Source: Candidatus Pantoea formicae (GTDB taxonomy: Bacteria; Pseudomonadota; Gammaproteobacteria; Enterobacterales; Enterobacteriaceae). Taken from it: 64,000 nucleotides of DNA. The notes beneath the pieces were generated by a model. That model ran no database searches. It had not been told where the DNA came from and worked only from the letters and a program-made list of their open reading frames with translations. The translations under genes were made by a program, and so were the position numbers. The stretch is taken from NCBI RefSeq assembly GCF_011752625.1, contig NZ_VWXD01000002.1:682001-746000 (forward strand), in the 5' to 3' direction. Position 1 is the first letter of the stretch; every line of letters begins with the position of its first letter. Shown here one piece after another: positions 50,187 to 60,422 of the stretch.

Positions 50187-51497
50187 TTAACTCACTTTCT
50201 CCTGCACCCCTTTTGCCACAATCAAGCGTGGCGGCAGAAGAAAACTGAAGCAGGTTTCCTGATGCGGAATACTGGTGATCTCGAGACGCGCATTGTGGTG
50301 GCTCAAGGCATGCTTGACGATAGCCAGCCCCAAACCACTGCCGCCGGTGGCGCGAGAGCGGGCTTTGTCCACGCGATAGAATCGCTCGGTGAGGCGCGGT
50401 ATGTGCTCTTCGCTGATACCCGGCCCGTTATCGCACACCTTGAACTGCGCGCCCTCTTTGGTGCGAAGCCAACTGATATCGAGACGCGTGCCTTCTGGCG
50501 TATGGTTCACCGCGTTGTACACCAAATTGGAAATCGCGCTGCGCAGTTGCTCATCGTTGCCAAACACTTTCAAGTGCGGGTCGGTATGGAAATGGATACT
50601 GTGACGGCCCTGACTGAGCGTTTCGGCTTCGCGCTGCAACAACATCAGCATGCCGGGCACATCCACCGTCTCTTTCAAGTCGATAGCGGGAGCCGCTTCA
50701 ATGCGCGACAGCGTCAGCAGCTGTTTCACCAAACTGTCCATGCGCCGTGTTTGCTCCTGCATGGTGTGCAGCGCTTTGCTCCGGGTGCGCTCGTTCATCG
50801 CTGCGTCGTCCATCATCTCCAGATAACCCTGCAACACCGTTAGCGGCGTACGCAGCTCATGGCTAACGTTGGCGAAGAAGTTGCGCCGGGCACCTTCCAG
50901 TTGGTGCATCTGCGTGACATCACGCGCCACCATGAGCCACTGACCTTCGCTGTAGGGCATCACGCGAAATTCCATATGATGCTGATTGTTCAGCACCAGC
51001 GTCAGCGGCTTGTCAAAGTCGCGTTGGCGGATATAGCGGGAAAATTCAGGATAGCGCAGCAAGTTGAGGATGTTCTGACCATTATCTTCCGGCCAGCGCA
51101 GACCCAAATGCTGTTGTGCCAAACCGTTACACCAGAAAATGGTGCCCTCTTCCGTGGTGAGGATCACTGCATCCGGCAGGGATTCCGCGCCGCTACGAAA
51201 GCGTTTGATCAGATTCCCCAGTTCACGACGGCGACGACGGTTGCGCAGTTGCATCTGGTACAGACCGTAAAACAGAGGTTCCCAGCTGCCACGTCCGGCG
51301 GGTGGCGTCATAGAACGATCGACCCACAGCCAGTGCGACAGACGCATCAGGTTTCTAAAGTGCCAAAACATCACGCCGGATACTGCAATCAGCAGCAGCC
51401 AGGGCAGATAACCGAACAACAGACCGAGGATCAGCGCGGGCAGACAGACCAGCGCCAACTCGGTCAACAATCTCTTCCAGGAGAGTCGTTCCAGCAC
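50187..51497 (-). CDS. phoR: Phosphate regulon sensor histidine kinase PhoR
   Basis: Inner-membrane histidine kinase that phosphorylates PhoB under phosphate limitation. It has 436 residues. Two N-terminal helices (about 10-45) lack a large periplasmic domain, as in E. coli. A PAS domain (about 100-200) is followed by the phospho-acceptor His213 in [15 protein letters not shown] and the ATPase motifs DNGPGIS and [12 protein letters not shown]. It starts 14 bases after phoB, with which it forms an operon. Confidence 0.98.
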   Translation of the reverse strand: MLERLSWKRLLTELALVCLPALILGLLFGYLPWLLLIAVSGVMFWHFRNLMRLSHWLWVDRSMTPPAGRGSWEPLFYGLYQMQLRNRRRRRELGNLIKRFRSGAESLPDAVILTTEEGTIFWCNGLAQQHLGLRWPEDNGQNILNLLRYPEFSRYIRQRDFDKPLTLVLNNQHHMEFRVMPYSEGQWLMVARDVTQMHQLEGARRNFFANVSHELRTPLTVLQGYLEMMDDAAMNERTRSKALHTMQEQTRRMDSLVKQLLTLSRIEAAPAIDLKETVDVPGMLMLLQREAETLSQGRHSIHFHTDPHLKVFGNDEQLRSAISNLVYNAVNHTPEGTRLDISWLRTKEGAQFKVCDNGPGISEEHIPRLTERFYRVDKARSRATGGSGLGLAIVKHALSHHNARLEITSIPHQETCFSFLLPPRLIVAKGVQEKVS

Positions 51498-51511
51498 GGT
51501 AAAGACTCCGT

Positions 51512-52201
51512 TTAGTAGCGGGCAGAGAAACGATACCCTGTTCCGCGAACGGTTTGAACCATGCGATCGTGACCAGACACTTCCAGTGCTTTACGTAAAC
51601 GACGGATATGCACATCAACTGTACGATCTTCAACGTAGACGTTGGTGCCCCACACGTGGTTTAACAGCTGTTCGCGGCTGTAAACACGTTCAGGGTGGGT
51701 CATAAAGAAGTGCAGTAACTTATATTCAGTCGGGCCCATTTCCAGCGGCGTGCTTTCCGACATCACGCGATGTGAAGAAGGATCCAGGCTCAGCCCCTGC
51801 ATCTCAATGACTTCTTCCACCGCCATCGGAGAAATACGACGCATCACCGCTTTGATACGTGCCATCAACTCTTTCGGGGAGAAAGGCTTGGTGATGTAAT
51901 CATCCGCGCCCACTTCCAGACCGCGTACACGATCCTCTTCTTCACCGCGCGCGGTCAACATCATCACTGGGATGTCGCGCGTCATCGCTTCACGTTTCAA
52001 ATGTTTAATAAACTGAATACCGCTGCCACCCGGCAACATCCAGTCCAGCAGAATCAAGTCAGGCCAGGGTTCGATCAGCTTACCAATCGCGCTGTCGTAG
52101 TCTTCTGCCTCAATAGGCTGGTAATCATTCTGTTCCAGCACGAAACATAACATTTCACGGATGGGAGCTTCGTCTTCCACAACCAAAATGCGCTTAGCCA
52201 T
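51512..52201 (-). CDS. phoB: Phosphate regulon response regulator PhoB
   Basis: OmpR-family response regulator that activates genes with Pho boxes. It has 229 residues with a receiver domain (acidic pocket, phospho-acceptor Asp53 in LLDWMLPGG, Lys in TKPFSPKEL). The winged-helix DNA-binding domain has [26 protein letters not shown]. Its own promoter carries a Pho box, so it is autoregulated. Confidence 0.98.
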   Translation of the reverse strand: MAKRILVVEDEAPIREMLCFVLEQNDYQPIEAEDYDSAIGKLIEPWPDLILLDWMLPGGSGIQFIKHLKREAMTRDIPVMMLTARGEEEDRVRGLEVGADDYITKPFSPKELMARIKAVMRRISPMAVEEVIEMQGLSLDPSSHRVMSESTPLEMGPTEYKLLHFFMTHPERVYSREQLLNHVWGTNVYVEDRTVDVHIRRLRKALEVSGHDRMVQTVRGTGYRFSARY

Positions 52202-52248
52202 TATAACTCCTGCTGTTGTGACGGCTTGTCACTGGGATTTGCGGCGCC

Positions 52249-52282
52249 ATTATGCGTCACTTTTATGACACTTTTATGAAAA
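52249..52282 (-). promoter_or_regulatory. Pho box and -10 of phoBR
   Basis: On the minus strand three 7-mers, TTTTCAT, GTGTCAT and GTGACGC, are each separated by AAAA (52282-52254). This is the CTGTCAT-type direct repeat of PhoB sites, followed by CATAAT (52254-52249) as the -10. About 50 bases upstream of phoB. Confidence 0.9.
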
Positions 52283-52361
52283 ACCCGACCTATGATAAAT
52301 AGTTAAAAAACAGAAATGTGACAACGATTATCGCTTTTTTTTCTTTGTGATCTGAAGAGGT

Positions 52362-52367
52362 TATAAT
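52362..52367 (+). promoter_or_regulatory. -10 box of sbcDC
   Basis: TATAAT 32 bases before the sbcD ATG; the -35 is weak (T-rich). Divergent from the phoB promoter. Confidence 0.5.
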
Positions 52368-52398
52368 TCGTCTTCGCTTAACTAAGCACGGAGTTTTC

Positions 52399-53610
52399 AT
52401 GCGCATCATTCACACGGCGGATTGGCATCTCGGCCAGTTCTTTTACAGCAAAAGCCGAGCGGCAGAGCATCAGGCGTTTCTTGACTGGTTATTGGCCCAG
52501 ATTATCCAGCACCAGGTAGACGCGCTGATCGTCGCCGGAGACCTGTTTGATACCGGTTCGCCCCCGAGCTATGCGCGCGAAATGTTTAACCGCTTTGTGG
52601 TGGCGCTGCAACCCAGTGGCTGCCAGCTCGTGGTGTTGGCGGGGAATCATGACTCCGTTGCTACCCTTAACGAATCCCGCGAGCTGCTCGCCTGTTTGAA
52701 CACGCGTGTGATCACCAGCGCCACGCCGCAAGGTGAACAGCAAGTACTCACACTAAAGCAACGCGATGGCACGCCAGGCGCGCTGCTGTGCGCGATTCCT
52801 TATCTGCGCCCGCGTGACATTCTGCGCAGCCAGGCGGGCCAGTCTGGACGTGAAAAACAGGTCTCACTGCTGGAGGCGATAGAGCAGCATTATCAGCAGT
52901 GTTATGCCGCGGCGCTGGCCGAACGGGCCGAGCGCGAGCTTCCCATCATTGCCACTGGCCATCTCACAACCGTCGGTGTAACGAAAAGTGATTCCGTGCG
53001 CGATATTTATATCGGCACACTGGATGCCTTCCCGGCGCAGGCGTTTCCCCCAGCCGATTACATCGCGCTCGGCCATATTCACCGGGCGCAGCGCATCGCT
53101 GATAGCGAGCATATTCGCTACAGCGGTTCACCGATCCCACTCAGCTTTGACGAGTTGGGCAGAGAAAAAAGCGTGTTCCTGCTGGATTTCAGCCACCAGC
53201 TCGATGTGGTTACGCCACTGACGATTCCGCTGTTTCAGCCGATGCAGATGCTGAAAGGCTCTATGGCAGAAATCGAACAGTTGCTCACGCAATTCACGGA
53301 CAGCGACAGCGAACTGCCGGTCTGGCTCGACATTGAAATCACCACGCAAGAGTATCTCAGTGATTTGCAACGCCGTATCGAACAGCTCACTGAAGCGCTG
53401 CCAGTAGAGGTGCTGCTGGTGCGTCGCAGCCGTGAGCAGCGCCAGCGCAGCCTGGCGCGTATGGATAACGAAACCTTGAGTGAGTTGAAAGTGGAAGAAG
53501 TGTTCGCCCGCCGTCTGGTTCAGGAAGAACAACTGGATGCCGAACAAGCTGAGCAACTCACCCAACTGTTCCGTACCACGCTTGCCGCGCTGGAGAATCC
53601 CTCAGCATGA
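52399..53610 (+). CDS. sbcD: Exonuclease subunit SbcD
   Basis: Mn-dependent nuclease subunit (Mre11 homologue) of the SbcCD complex, which cleaves DNA hairpins and protein-blocked ends. It has 403 residues. Phosphoesterase motifs: Asp8 and His10 in HTADWHLG, Asp48 in VAGDLFDTG, Asn83-His84 in LAGNHDS, and GHIHRAQ further on. The stop overlaps the sbcC start (ATGA). Confidence 0.97.
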   Translation: MRIIHTADWHLGQFFYSKSRAAEHQAFLDWLLAQIIQHQVDALIVAGDLFDTGSPPSYAREMFNRFVVALQPSGCQLVVLAGNHDSVATLNESRELLACLNTRVITSATPQGEQQVLTLKQRDGTPGALLCAIPYLRPRDILRSQAGQSGREKQVSLLEAIEQHYQQCYAAALAERAERELPIIATGHLTTVGVTKSDSVRDIYIGTLDAFPAQAFPPADYIALGHIHRAQRIADSEHIRYSGSPIPLSFDELGREKSVFLLDFSHQLDVVTPLTIPLFQPMQMLKGSMAEIEQLLTQFTDSDSELPVWLDIEITTQEYLSDLQRRIEQLTEALPVEVLLVRRSREQRQRSLARMDNETLSELKVEEVFARRLVQEEQLDAEQAEQLTQLFRTTLAALENPSA

Positions 53611-56600
53611 AAATTCTGACGCTACGTTTTAAAAACCTCAATGCGCTACGCGGTGAGTGGTTTATCGATTTTCGTCGCGAGCCTTTTGCCAGTAATGGTC
53701 TATTTGCCATTACCGGCGCCACGGGCGCAGGCAAGACCACCCTGTTGGATGCCATCTGTCTGGCGCTTTATCACCAAACGCCACGTCTTGGCGTGCTATC
53801 GCAAACGCAAAACGAATTAATCACGCGTGATACGGCAGAATGTCTGGCTGAAGTTGAGTTTGAGATTAAAGGTGAGGCCTGGCGCGCCTTCTGGAGTCAA
53901 AACCGCGCTCGCGGTCAGGCGGACGGCAAGTTACAAGCACCACGCGTTGAACTGGCGCGCGTGGCCGATAACCAGATTGTTGCCGATAAAGTGGGCGACA
54001 AACTTAAAGCGATTGAAACGCTCTCCGGTCTGGATTTCGCGCGTTTTACCCGTTCGATGATGCTGTCTCAAGGCCAGTTTGCCGCCTTTCTCAACGCGAA
54101 ACCCGGCGAGCGAGCTGAACTACTGGAAGAACTCACCGGCACGGAAATTTACGGGCAAATTTCTATGCAGGTCTACGAGCGTTGGCGCACCGCACGCAGC
54201 GAGTTGGACCAGCTGCGCGCCCGCGCAGGCGGCATGATGCTGCTGGATGAAGCGCGACGCGCGGAACTCGGCCAACAGTTACAAAGCCTGGTTGCCGAAG
54301 AAAAAGCTCTGAGTGAACAGTTGGAACTCGCACAACAACAGCAACAGTGGTTGACTCAATCCCAGCAGCTTGCGCAAGAGCAACTGCACGCTGAACAGGC
54401 GCGGCTGGACGCAGAACAGCACTGGCAGCAGGCCGAGCCAGATCGTCAACGCCTGGCGCGCGCCGAACCGGCAGAAAAGCTGCGCGACAAGCTTCAGCAA
54501 CGCGAGCAGTTACAACGCGATCAACAGGCGCTCGCCACCCAGGCACAGCAGCTGCAAACACAACAGCAGCAGGCGCAAACGGCACTGCAGCAAGGAGAGA
54601 ATCACTACCAAGCGGCGCAACAGGCACGGGAACAAGCCGTGGCCGACCAGCAGCAGTTGGAGACGCTGCTGACTGAACAGGTTATCCCGCTTGATCAACA
54701 GCTTGCCCACGGTGCGCAGCAATTAACTGAACAGCAGCGTCTGCACAGCCAGCAGCAACAAGCATTGCAGCAAAGCCAGAGCGCACTCAGCCTGCAACAA
54801 CAGGCGAGTGAACGCTTACAGCAGCAGCTCGCCCAGCAACAGGCATACCGTGAACGTGAAGCCGCAGTGGCGCACTGGGGAGCGGAGCTACCACGCTGGC
54901 AGGCTGAAGTGGCACGCGTAGATGAGCGTGAGCATGTGCTGTCACAGTTGGTTGCTCAGCAGCAGCAACTGCAAGCGCAATTCACACAGCAACAGCAGGC
55001 TATTGCCGAGCGCGAACGGGCACTGCGACCTTTGCAGCAAGCGGAAACCGATGCCAGCCAGCAACGCCAGCAAGCGGAGCAGGCACTTACTTCGCTGGAA
55101 GCTGAGATCAGCACAGCGCAATTGCGTGACGCGCTGGCACTGTACCCACAACAGCGTGCAGCCCGTCAGCAGCTCAGTTTGTTAGCGGCGCGCTGGCAGT
55201 CACTGCAACCACAGCGTCAACAGCGCCAGCAGAAACTGGCAGCGCTGCAACAGCAGCATCAGCAAGATGAATCCGCCTTGCAGACGCTGCGTGAAGCATA
55301 CAAACGTGAAAACCAGACGTTGCTTGATATCCGCAAAATCTGCGACATGGAACGCACCATTGTGCAATTAGCGGACGAGCGTGCCAGGCTGCAGGCCGAT
55401 CAACCCTGCCCGCTCTGCGGTTCCTGTCAGCATCCTGCTATTGAGCAGTACCAGCAGTTACAACCGGGTGAAAATCAGCTGCGGCTGAGTACCCAAGAAG
55501 CCCTGGTCGCCAGGTTAAGGGAGGACGGCACCGCCAAAGGTGAGCAGCAGAAGTTATCACTGCAACAGCAGCAGGTTTTACAGCAGGAAATCGCTGAATA
55601 CGATCAACAAATTGCGGCCACTCATCAGCAATGGCAAAGCCTGAGCAGTGAGGTGGCACTTACCTTCACGCTGGAACAACAGGATGACTTCAGCGCCTGG
55701 CAACAGCAGCAGGACGCACAGGAAAGCGCCCAACAGCTGCTACTCCAGCAGCGGGAACAGGCTGCGCGCACGCTGCAACAGGCAAAAGATGCCCATCAGC
55801 TTCAGCAGCAGCAGTTACAACAATTGCAGAATGCACAACAGCTGGCGCAACAGCAGAGTCATAGCGCTCAGCAAACGCTGGACGAACTCACGCAGCGCGA
55901 AAGCCACGAACGCAGCGGCTGGCAACAGCTCGCGCAGCAGCTCGAACAGCAACTTGCCGCGCATCAGTTCGCTTTGCCTGAACGCGCTGCGCGCGCCGAA
56001 TGGCTGGAGACGCTGCAACAGCGCTGGCACGCCTGGCAACAGAGTGAGCGACTGCTGAGCGAATTGCAGCCTCAGTTGGCGAAAGCAGAGAGCGATGCGG
56101 CTAACCTACAACTCAATCTGACCCGTGAACAGCAGCAATGGGATGCCTTGCAACACGCGCTCCTCAGTTTGCAGCAGCAGCTAGCCGCACATCAGCAGCA
56201 GCGTCAGCAATTGTTTGGCGAGCGGCGCGTCACTGACGCGCGTCAGCAGCACCATACTCTGCTTCAACAATGTGAGCAGGCGCTGGCGCACCAGCTGCAA
56301 CAGTGGCAGCAGGCGCAAAGTCAACTACACAGCCTCAACGGCCAGTGCGAACAGATTGTCAGCCAGCAGCAGGCTCAGCAAAGTCGGCTGCAAACCGCTG
56401 AAACAGCCTTCCTCACCGCATTGCAGCAGAGTGATTTTGCCGATGAAGATGCCCTGCGTACCGCGCTGCTGGACGAGCAGGAAGTCCAGCGGTTACGCCA
56501 GCACTTACAGGCACTGGAGCAGCAGCGCCAACAGCACATCACCCTGAACCAGCAGCTATTGCAGCGCGTGGCCGTCCATCATCAACAGCGTCCTGCGGCA

Positions 56601-57284
56601 CTCACTGAGGAGGTCGCAGCGGGCATCAACGAGCAAGTCGCCTCTTTACGTCTTGTGTTGCGCGACAATGCACGACAGCAGGGAGAAGCGCAGCAACAGC
56701 TACACAGTGATACGCAATTGCGCCAGCAGCAGCAATCGTTACTGATGCAGATTGATGAGGATGAGATCTCACTGACGCACCTCGGCCGCCTGAATGATCT
56801 TATCGGTTCTGCCAAAGGCGATAAATTCCGTCGTTTTGCCCAAGGATTAACCTTGGATCATTTGGTATGGCTGGCGAACCGTCAGTTGGACCGCTTGCAT
56901 GGCCGTTATTTGCTGCAACGGCGCGCGACGGAAGAGCTGGAGCTGGAAGTGGTGGATACCTGGCAAGCCGACGCCACACGTGATACTCGCACGCTGTCAG
57001 GCGGCGAGAGCTTCCTGGTGAGTCTGGCACTGGCCTTAGCCTTATCCGACCTGGTCAGCCACAAAACCCGTATTGAGTCCCTTTTCCTGGATGAAGGCTT
57101 CGGTACGCTAGATGCCGAAACGCTGGACACCGCGCTGGATGCCTTGGATGCGCTGAACGCCAGCGGTAAAACCATCGGTGTCATCAGCCACGTCGAAGCG
57201 ATGAAGGAGCGGATTCCAGTGCAAATCAAAGTGCGCAAGATGAATGGCTTAGGCTACAGCAAGCTTGAGTTGCCGGGAGATTAA
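53607..57284 (+). CDS. sbcC: Exonuclease subunit SbcC with enlarged Gln-rich coiled coil
   Basis: SMC/Rad50-type ATPase subunit of SbcCD. Walker [10 protein letters not shown] lies at 37-45; the signature [15 protein letters not shown] and Walker [13 protein letters not shown] are near the C-terminus. The zinc hook CPLC is at about residues 600-603, almost exactly central. At 1225 residues it is about 180 longer than E. coli SbcC (1048), and both arms of the coil are extremely rich in glutamine (runs of QQQ to QQQQQ), from CAG/CAA-rich DNA. The frame is intact and the hook remains centred, so both arms are lengthened together. It overlaps sbcD by four bases. Confidence 0.96.
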   Translation: MKILTLRFKNLNALRGEWFIDFRREPFASNGLFAITGATGAGKTTLLDAICLALYHQTPRLGVLSQTQNELITRDTAECLAEVEFEIKGEAWRAFWSQNRARGQADGKLQAPRVELARVADNQIVADKVGDKLKAIETLSGLDFARFTRSMMLSQGQFAAFLNAKPGERAELLEELTGTEIYGQISMQVYERWRTARSELDQLRARAGGMMLLDEARRAELGQQLQSLVAEEKALSEQLELAQQQQQWLTQSQQLAQEQLHAEQARLDAEQHWQQAEPDRQRLARAEPAEKLRDKLQQREQLQRDQQALATQAQQLQTQQQQAQTALQQGENHYQAAQQAREQAVADQQQLETLLTEQVIPLDQQLAHGAQQLTEQQRLHSQQQQALQQSQSALSLQQQASERLQQQLAQQQAYREREAAVAHWGAELPRWQAEVARVDEREHVLSQLVAQQQQLQAQFTQQQQAIAERERALRPLQQAETDASQQRQQAEQALTSLEAEISTAQLRDALALYPQQRAARQQLSLLAARWQSLQPQRQQRQQKLAALQQQHQQDESALQTLREAYKRENQTLLDIRKICDMERTIVQLADERARLQADQPCPLCGSCQHPAIEQYQQLQPGENQLRLSTQEALVARLREDGTAKGEQQKLSLQQQQVLQQEIAEYDQQIAATHQQWQSLSSEVALTFTLEQQDDFSAWQQQQDAQESAQQLLLQQREQAARTLQQAKDAHQLQQQQLQQLQNAQQLAQQQSHSAQQTLDELTQRESHERSGWQQLAQQLEQQLAAHQFALPERAARAEWLETLQQRWHAWQQSERLLSELQPQLAKAESDAANLQLNLTREQQQWDALQHALLSLQQQLAAHQQQRQQLFGERRVTDARQQHHTLLQQCEQALAHQLQQWQQAQSQLHSLNGQCEQIVSQQQAQQSRLQTAETAFLTALQQSDFADEDALRTALLDEQEVQRLRQHLQALEQQRQQHITLNQQLLQRVAVHHQQRPAALTEEVAAGINEQVASLRLVLRDNARQQGEAQQQLHSDTQLRQQQQSLLMQIDEDEISLTHLGRLNDLIGSAKGDKFRRFAQGLTLDHLVWLANRQLDRLHGRYLLQRRATEELELEVVDTWQADATRDTRTLSGGESFLVSLALALALSDLVSHKTRIESLFLDEGFGTLDAETLDTALDALDALNASGKTIGVISHVEAMKERIPVQIKVRKMNGLGYSKLELPGD

Positions 57285-57316
57285 TACCCGTAGCGCGGGG
57301 GGATCGCGCCATATTT

Positions 57317-57345
57317 TGTAGGGTGCGCCAAGGCCCATCCCTACA
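57317..57345. repeat. GTAGGG-type palindrome downstream of sbcC
   Basis: TGTAGGG and CCCTACA flank a GCGCC-containing centre, 33 bases after the sbcC stop. Same core as the palindromes at 44683 and 59051. It may mark the sbcC transcript end. Confidence 0.55.
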
Positions 57346-57467
57346 GCTTAACCCTGACGGCGCAATTCAGTTTGCCATCTCTTTCCCTCAGAGTCAGAGT
57401 AATGCCATAGCATTCCCCTTCTCTCTCGGTAAACTGGTGGCAGACTTTTGTACAACCAGGCCAATCA

Positions 57468-57887
57468 ATGAATTCACTGATCCGCACCGCTGGTTTACTG
57501 GCGTTGGCTATGTTGCTCAGCGCTTGTCAGCATCCGTCGGCACCGTCATCCACATCTGTCGCCAATCTGTGCCAGCCACAAAGCGAACCTGGCAGTGCAT
57601 CCTGTAAATGGACCGATGCGATGCAGCACCAGTTGAATCAACAATTTAAGGACGCGGCGCGCTATGCTGGGCAGCAGTGTAGGGTGCGACTGGAATGGCA
57701 GAACAGCGGACGCTATGACGTGACGCAGACGCAAGGCGACGAAACCTTATGCCTGCGTGCCTGGCAGCTGATTGGTCAGTCGAAAGGTTTACCGCCGCCG
57801 CCCGATCGCACGCAGCCCGCGTGGTTTGGCTTTGCGCCACATCGGGCTAGTTCACCTGCCCATCCTGACGCCACTGGCGCGGGCTGA
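57468..57887 (+). CDS. Small lipoprotein with TolA C-terminal-like domain
   Basis: A predicted lipoprotein of 139 residues. The signal peptide ends LAMLLSAC (Cys20). The stretch from about residue 50 to 115 (QQCRVRLEWQNSGRY..GDETLCLRAWQLI..LPPPP) resembles domain III of TolA, including the paired cysteines. A role in the cell envelope is plausible but unproven. No clear E. coli counterpart at this place. Its 3' end overlaps the 3' end of the convergent AraC-type gene by 41 bases. Confidence 0.65.
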   Translation: MNSLIRTAGLLALAMLLSACQHPSAPSSTSVANLCQPQSEPGSASCKWTDAMQHQLNQQFKDAARYAGQQCRVRLEWQNSGRYDVTQTQGDETLCLRAWQLIGQSKGLPPPPDRTQPAWFGFAPHRASSPAHPDATGAG

Positions 57888-58908
57888 TACCGAACCAACG
57901 CCGAAATGCACGTGAAAACGCGCTGACTTCGGAATAGCCCAGCAGTAGCGCCATCTCCGAAATGGGTAGCTGCTTCTGTTGCAGGTAGTGCGTCGCCATC
58001 TCGCAACGCACTTTATCCACCAACGCAGTGAAACTGATGCCCTCTTCACGTAGCCTCCGTTGCAGAGACCAACTCGACAGGCCCATCTTCTCGGCAATAT
58101 CCTCCAACACGGGTTCCCCCTGGATCAGCGACAAATTCACCTGCGATCGCGCCTGTTCCACCACACTTTGTAGCGATGTACTGCTGTTCAAACGGCGGAT
58201 GGCATCCTGCATCACCATCAGCAGCATCGGATCTTGCTCTGGCATTGTACGCAGCAGATCGCGCTTCGGGATCAGCAGCGAGTTGAATGGCTGATCGAAC
58301 CACACCGGCGCATCAAACACTTTGCAGTGCTCATGCCACTGCTCAGGACGCGGATGCTCAAAATGCACTTCGCGCGGTGCCCAGTTTTTCCCGGCAACGT
58401 GTCGGATCAGATTCAGGAACATGCCCAACGTTAATTCCGCATCCTGACGACGCGACAGAATTGCCCCGTGCCGCACTTGGTAATCCAGTCGCCAGCAGTC
58501 GCCTTTATCCACTAACCGCGTGAGCGTATCGTGCTGATGCCAAGGGAAGGCATTCACCACGTTATGCAGTGCCTGCTCCAGTGTGGGAGAACACAAGCCG
58601 ATGTAGCCAATCAAGCCTAATGACTGCGGTTTGAACTGCCTGCCGTAGTGCAAACCGAAGTTATCAAAGCCCGAATGGCGCGCCGCTTCCTCCATCACAC
58701 GGCAATAGTTGACCAGCCCGAGGCTGAGGGTGGGACTGGCCAGCAGCTCGGAATCAATGCCGCTGATACCAAAAATACGATCAACATCGCCGCCTTTGTC
58801 GGTAATGAAAGTGCTTAAGCCGGTGGCCGCTGCCGCCAGCACGCCACGGTTGTTGGCCTGAGCCGAGAGCGAGCTGTACGCTTCAGAAGGAGTCATCAGT
58901 GATTGCAT
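57847..58908 (-). CDS. AraC-family transcriptional regulator
   Basis: A DNA-binding regulator of 353 residues. The N-terminal ligand-type domain (about 40-220) is of the arabinose-binding-like group found in many uncharacterised AraC regulators. The C-terminal double helix-turn-helix is at about 250-345 (VLEDIAEKMGLSSWSLQRRLREEG and SEMALLLGYSEVSAFSRAFRRWFG). GAGG precedes the ATG. It sits next to the kinase and permease genes, which are candidate targets; I cannot name the inducer. Confidence 0.88.
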   Translation of the reverse strand: MQSLMTPSEAYSSLSAQANNRGVLAAAATGLSTFITDKGGDVDRIFGISGIDSELLASPTLSLGLVNYCRVMEEAARHSGFDNFGLHYGRQFKPQSLGLIGYIGLCSPTLEQALHNVVNAFPWHQHDTLTRLVDKGDCWRLDYQVRHGAILSRRQDAELTLGMFLNLIRHVAGKNWAPREVHFEHPRPEQWHEHCKVFDAPVWFDQPFNSLLIPKRDLLRTMPEQDPMLLMVMQDAIRRLNSSTSLQSVVEQARSQVNLSLIQGEPVLEDIAEKMGLSSWSLQRRLREEGISFTALVDKVRCEMATHYLQQKQLPISEMALLLGYSEVSAFSRAFRRWFGISPRQWRQDGQVN

Positions 58909-58977
58909 CGGAACCTCACAGGGATCGCGCGAGTGAAACTAATAGGGAGATCCAGCAAGATTCGTACCATTCCATGA

Positions 58978-59075
58978 GGTCGTCATCAATGACGCCCCTA
59001 TAGCGTCCTGCGATAAGCCGTAGAGTGTGCCTTTGTACGCCGCAATAACCCGTAGGGTGCGCATTTATGCGCACC
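58978..59075. repeat. Paired palindrome repeat (BIME-like) between the AraC-type and kinase genes
   Basis: A GGTCGTCAT..ATGACGCC palindrome (58978-58996) is followed by CCCTATAGCG. An imperfect middle unit follows (CGTAGAGTG..GTACGC, 59019-59040). GGTGCGCATTTATGCGCACC (59056-59075) is preceded by CCCGTAG. Same two-part order as at 22519 and 28352, with an extra unit. Confidence 0.75.
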
Positions 59076-59147
59076 TGGTGAAAATCTGAGGGAAAGGTTG
59101 AGGGCACTGCGCTGTTTCGACGCAGTGCTGCTCACTACTGGTGCAAT

Positions 59148-60152
59148 TCAAACGCCCACTGGCAGCAAACTGGTTTCCAGATAGCGACGGCACAGACGCA
59201 CGGAGTGATCAGCCCAGCGCGGCCCCAGGCTCAGCGCCATCTCGGTGTCTGCATGCGTGCCCATCCATGCGGTCATCTGGATGCGACGTTGAATCAGCAG
59301 CGTCGGCACCAGCGCCATCTCCTCATCGCTGATGTGCGCGACTTGCTCGTAGCCTTGGATCCAGTTATCCACCCACTCGGCGGCACGTGGATGATGCTCG
59401 ACAAAACTGATCGCCGCCGCCAGATCGTGCAGATACCAGCCCATGCCGCAGTCATCAAAGTCGATCACCCGGGTTTCGCCTTTGTGCAGCAGCAAATTGG
59501 TGAGACGCAGATCGGCGTGGATCAAACCATAGCGATCGGTACCTTTACCAAAGCCCTGCAGCTCTTGCCCGACCCGCGCCACCGCTTCAGCGACAATGCC
59601 ATGATCGGCCGGATTGAGATTTGGCGCATCCTGCCAGCGACCCCAATGGCTTTGATCGCTGACCATGGTGTGATGATCCCAGATAATGCGCTGGAAACCG
59701 GCGGGCTTCTGCCAGTTGCGGCTGTGCTGATGCAGGCGCGCGGTGATGTGCCCGAGTTGCCTGAAAGCTTTGGGATCAACCTCGGTGGTGGGCATCTCGC
59801 CTTCAATCCAGTGGAACAGTACCGCGTGCCGCACGCCGCCATCAGGCATGCCGAGCGTGAGTACCGTTTCGCCATCGTTAGCCGGGATCGCCTGCGGCAC
59901 CATGATGCCAATCTCGCGCAGTGCGTCCAGCCACAGTAACTCGCTCTGAATATCGGCTTTGCTGTGATAGTCAGGGCGATGCAGGCGCAACGCATAGCGT
60001 TTGCCACCCGCCAGCAGCAAAAAGGTGGCGTTCTCAGAGCGGCACAGTAGCTTCAATTCACCGTGAAAAGGCGTGGGGTAGCAGGACAGCGCCCGCTGGG
60101 CGAGCACGGTCATTTCAGCATCAGATAAGGTATCGGACTGTTTAGCGCTCAT
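59148..60152 (-). CDS. Phosphotransferase of the APH / choline-kinase-like family
   Basis: A small-molecule kinase with a protein-kinase-like fold, 334 residues. The catalytic loop is IHADLRLTNLL (His212, Asp214, Asn219) and the metal-binding motif is VIDFDDCG (Asp231). The N-terminal lobe has the nucleotide-binding Lys region KRYALRLHRP. Family members phosphorylate aminoglycosides, choline, ethanolamine, homoserine or hydroxylysine. Divergence from an ethanolamine-type permease suggests an amino alcohol or amino acid substrate rather than an antibiotic; this is inference. Confidence 0.82.
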   Translation of the reverse strand: MSAKQSDTLSDAEMTVLAQRALSCYPTPFHGELKLLCRSENATFLLLAGGKRYALRLHRPDYHSKADIQSELLWLDALREIGIMVPQAIPANDGETVLTLGMPDGGVRHAVLFHWIEGEMPTTEVDPKAFRQLGHITARLHQHSRNWQKPAGFQRIIWDHHTMVSDQSHWGRWQDAPNLNPADHGIVAEAVARVGQELQGFGKGTDRYGLIHADLRLTNLLLHKGETRVIDFDDCGMGWYLHDLAAAISFVEHHPRAAEWVDNWIQGYEQVAHISDEEMALVPTLLIQRRIQMTAWMGTHADTEMALSLGPRWADHSVRLCRRYLETSLLPVGV

Positions 60153-60222
60153 TCATCAATCTCCAGCATCAATCTTATGGGAAACAAGTGTTATCAGCAT
60201 GGGATGACCTCGTCCTGACTGC

Positions 60223-60253
60223 TTGACCGCAGGCAACCTAAAGTTGACCGCAG
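60223..60253 (+). promoter_or_regulatory. Direct repeats TTGACCGCAG upstream of the permease promoter
   Basis: TTGACCGCAG occurs at 60223-60232 and 60244-60253, 21 bases (two helical turns) apart. A third copy, TTGACCGTGG, lies at 60284-60293. The first two lie just upstream of the -24/-12 promoter, in the region between divergent genes. Likely regulator binding sites. Confidence 0.55.
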
Positions 60254-60261
60254 CGTGCAAC

Positions 60262-60276
60262 TGGCACTTTTCTTGC
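60262..60276 (+). promoter_or_regulatory. Sigma-54 (-24/-12) promoter of the permease gene
   Basis: TGGCACTTTTCTTGC: the GG and GC dinucleotides are separated by exactly 10 bases and both conserved blocks are near-perfect. About 145 bases upstream of the permease ATG. Confidence 0.8.
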
Positions 60277-60422
60277 CTCTGAGTTGACCGTGGAGGACAA
60301 AACTCACTGCGCCCGCGTCAAGTTTTCCCGCTGCGGGCGGCGGCATTATCACTTCACTGTAGTGCATAGAACAAAACAGCGCGGTGCAACCGCCGCACAA
60401 CAATCACGACGGGGAGACGATT

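Noticed and set aside
54163..54627. Frames antisense to or shifted within sbcC
   Set aside because: Produced by CAG/CTG-rich repeats; no homology, and the true frame is intact from Walker A to Walker B.
53607..57284. A frameshift or assembly error as the reason for the long SbcC
   Set aside because: One continuous frame, zinc hook exactly central and all ATPase motifs present, so lengthening of both arms is the simpler reading.
59148..60152. Aminoglycoside resistance gene
   Set aside because: Only the general APH kinase motifs are shared; genomic context with a permease and AraC regulator points to metabolism.
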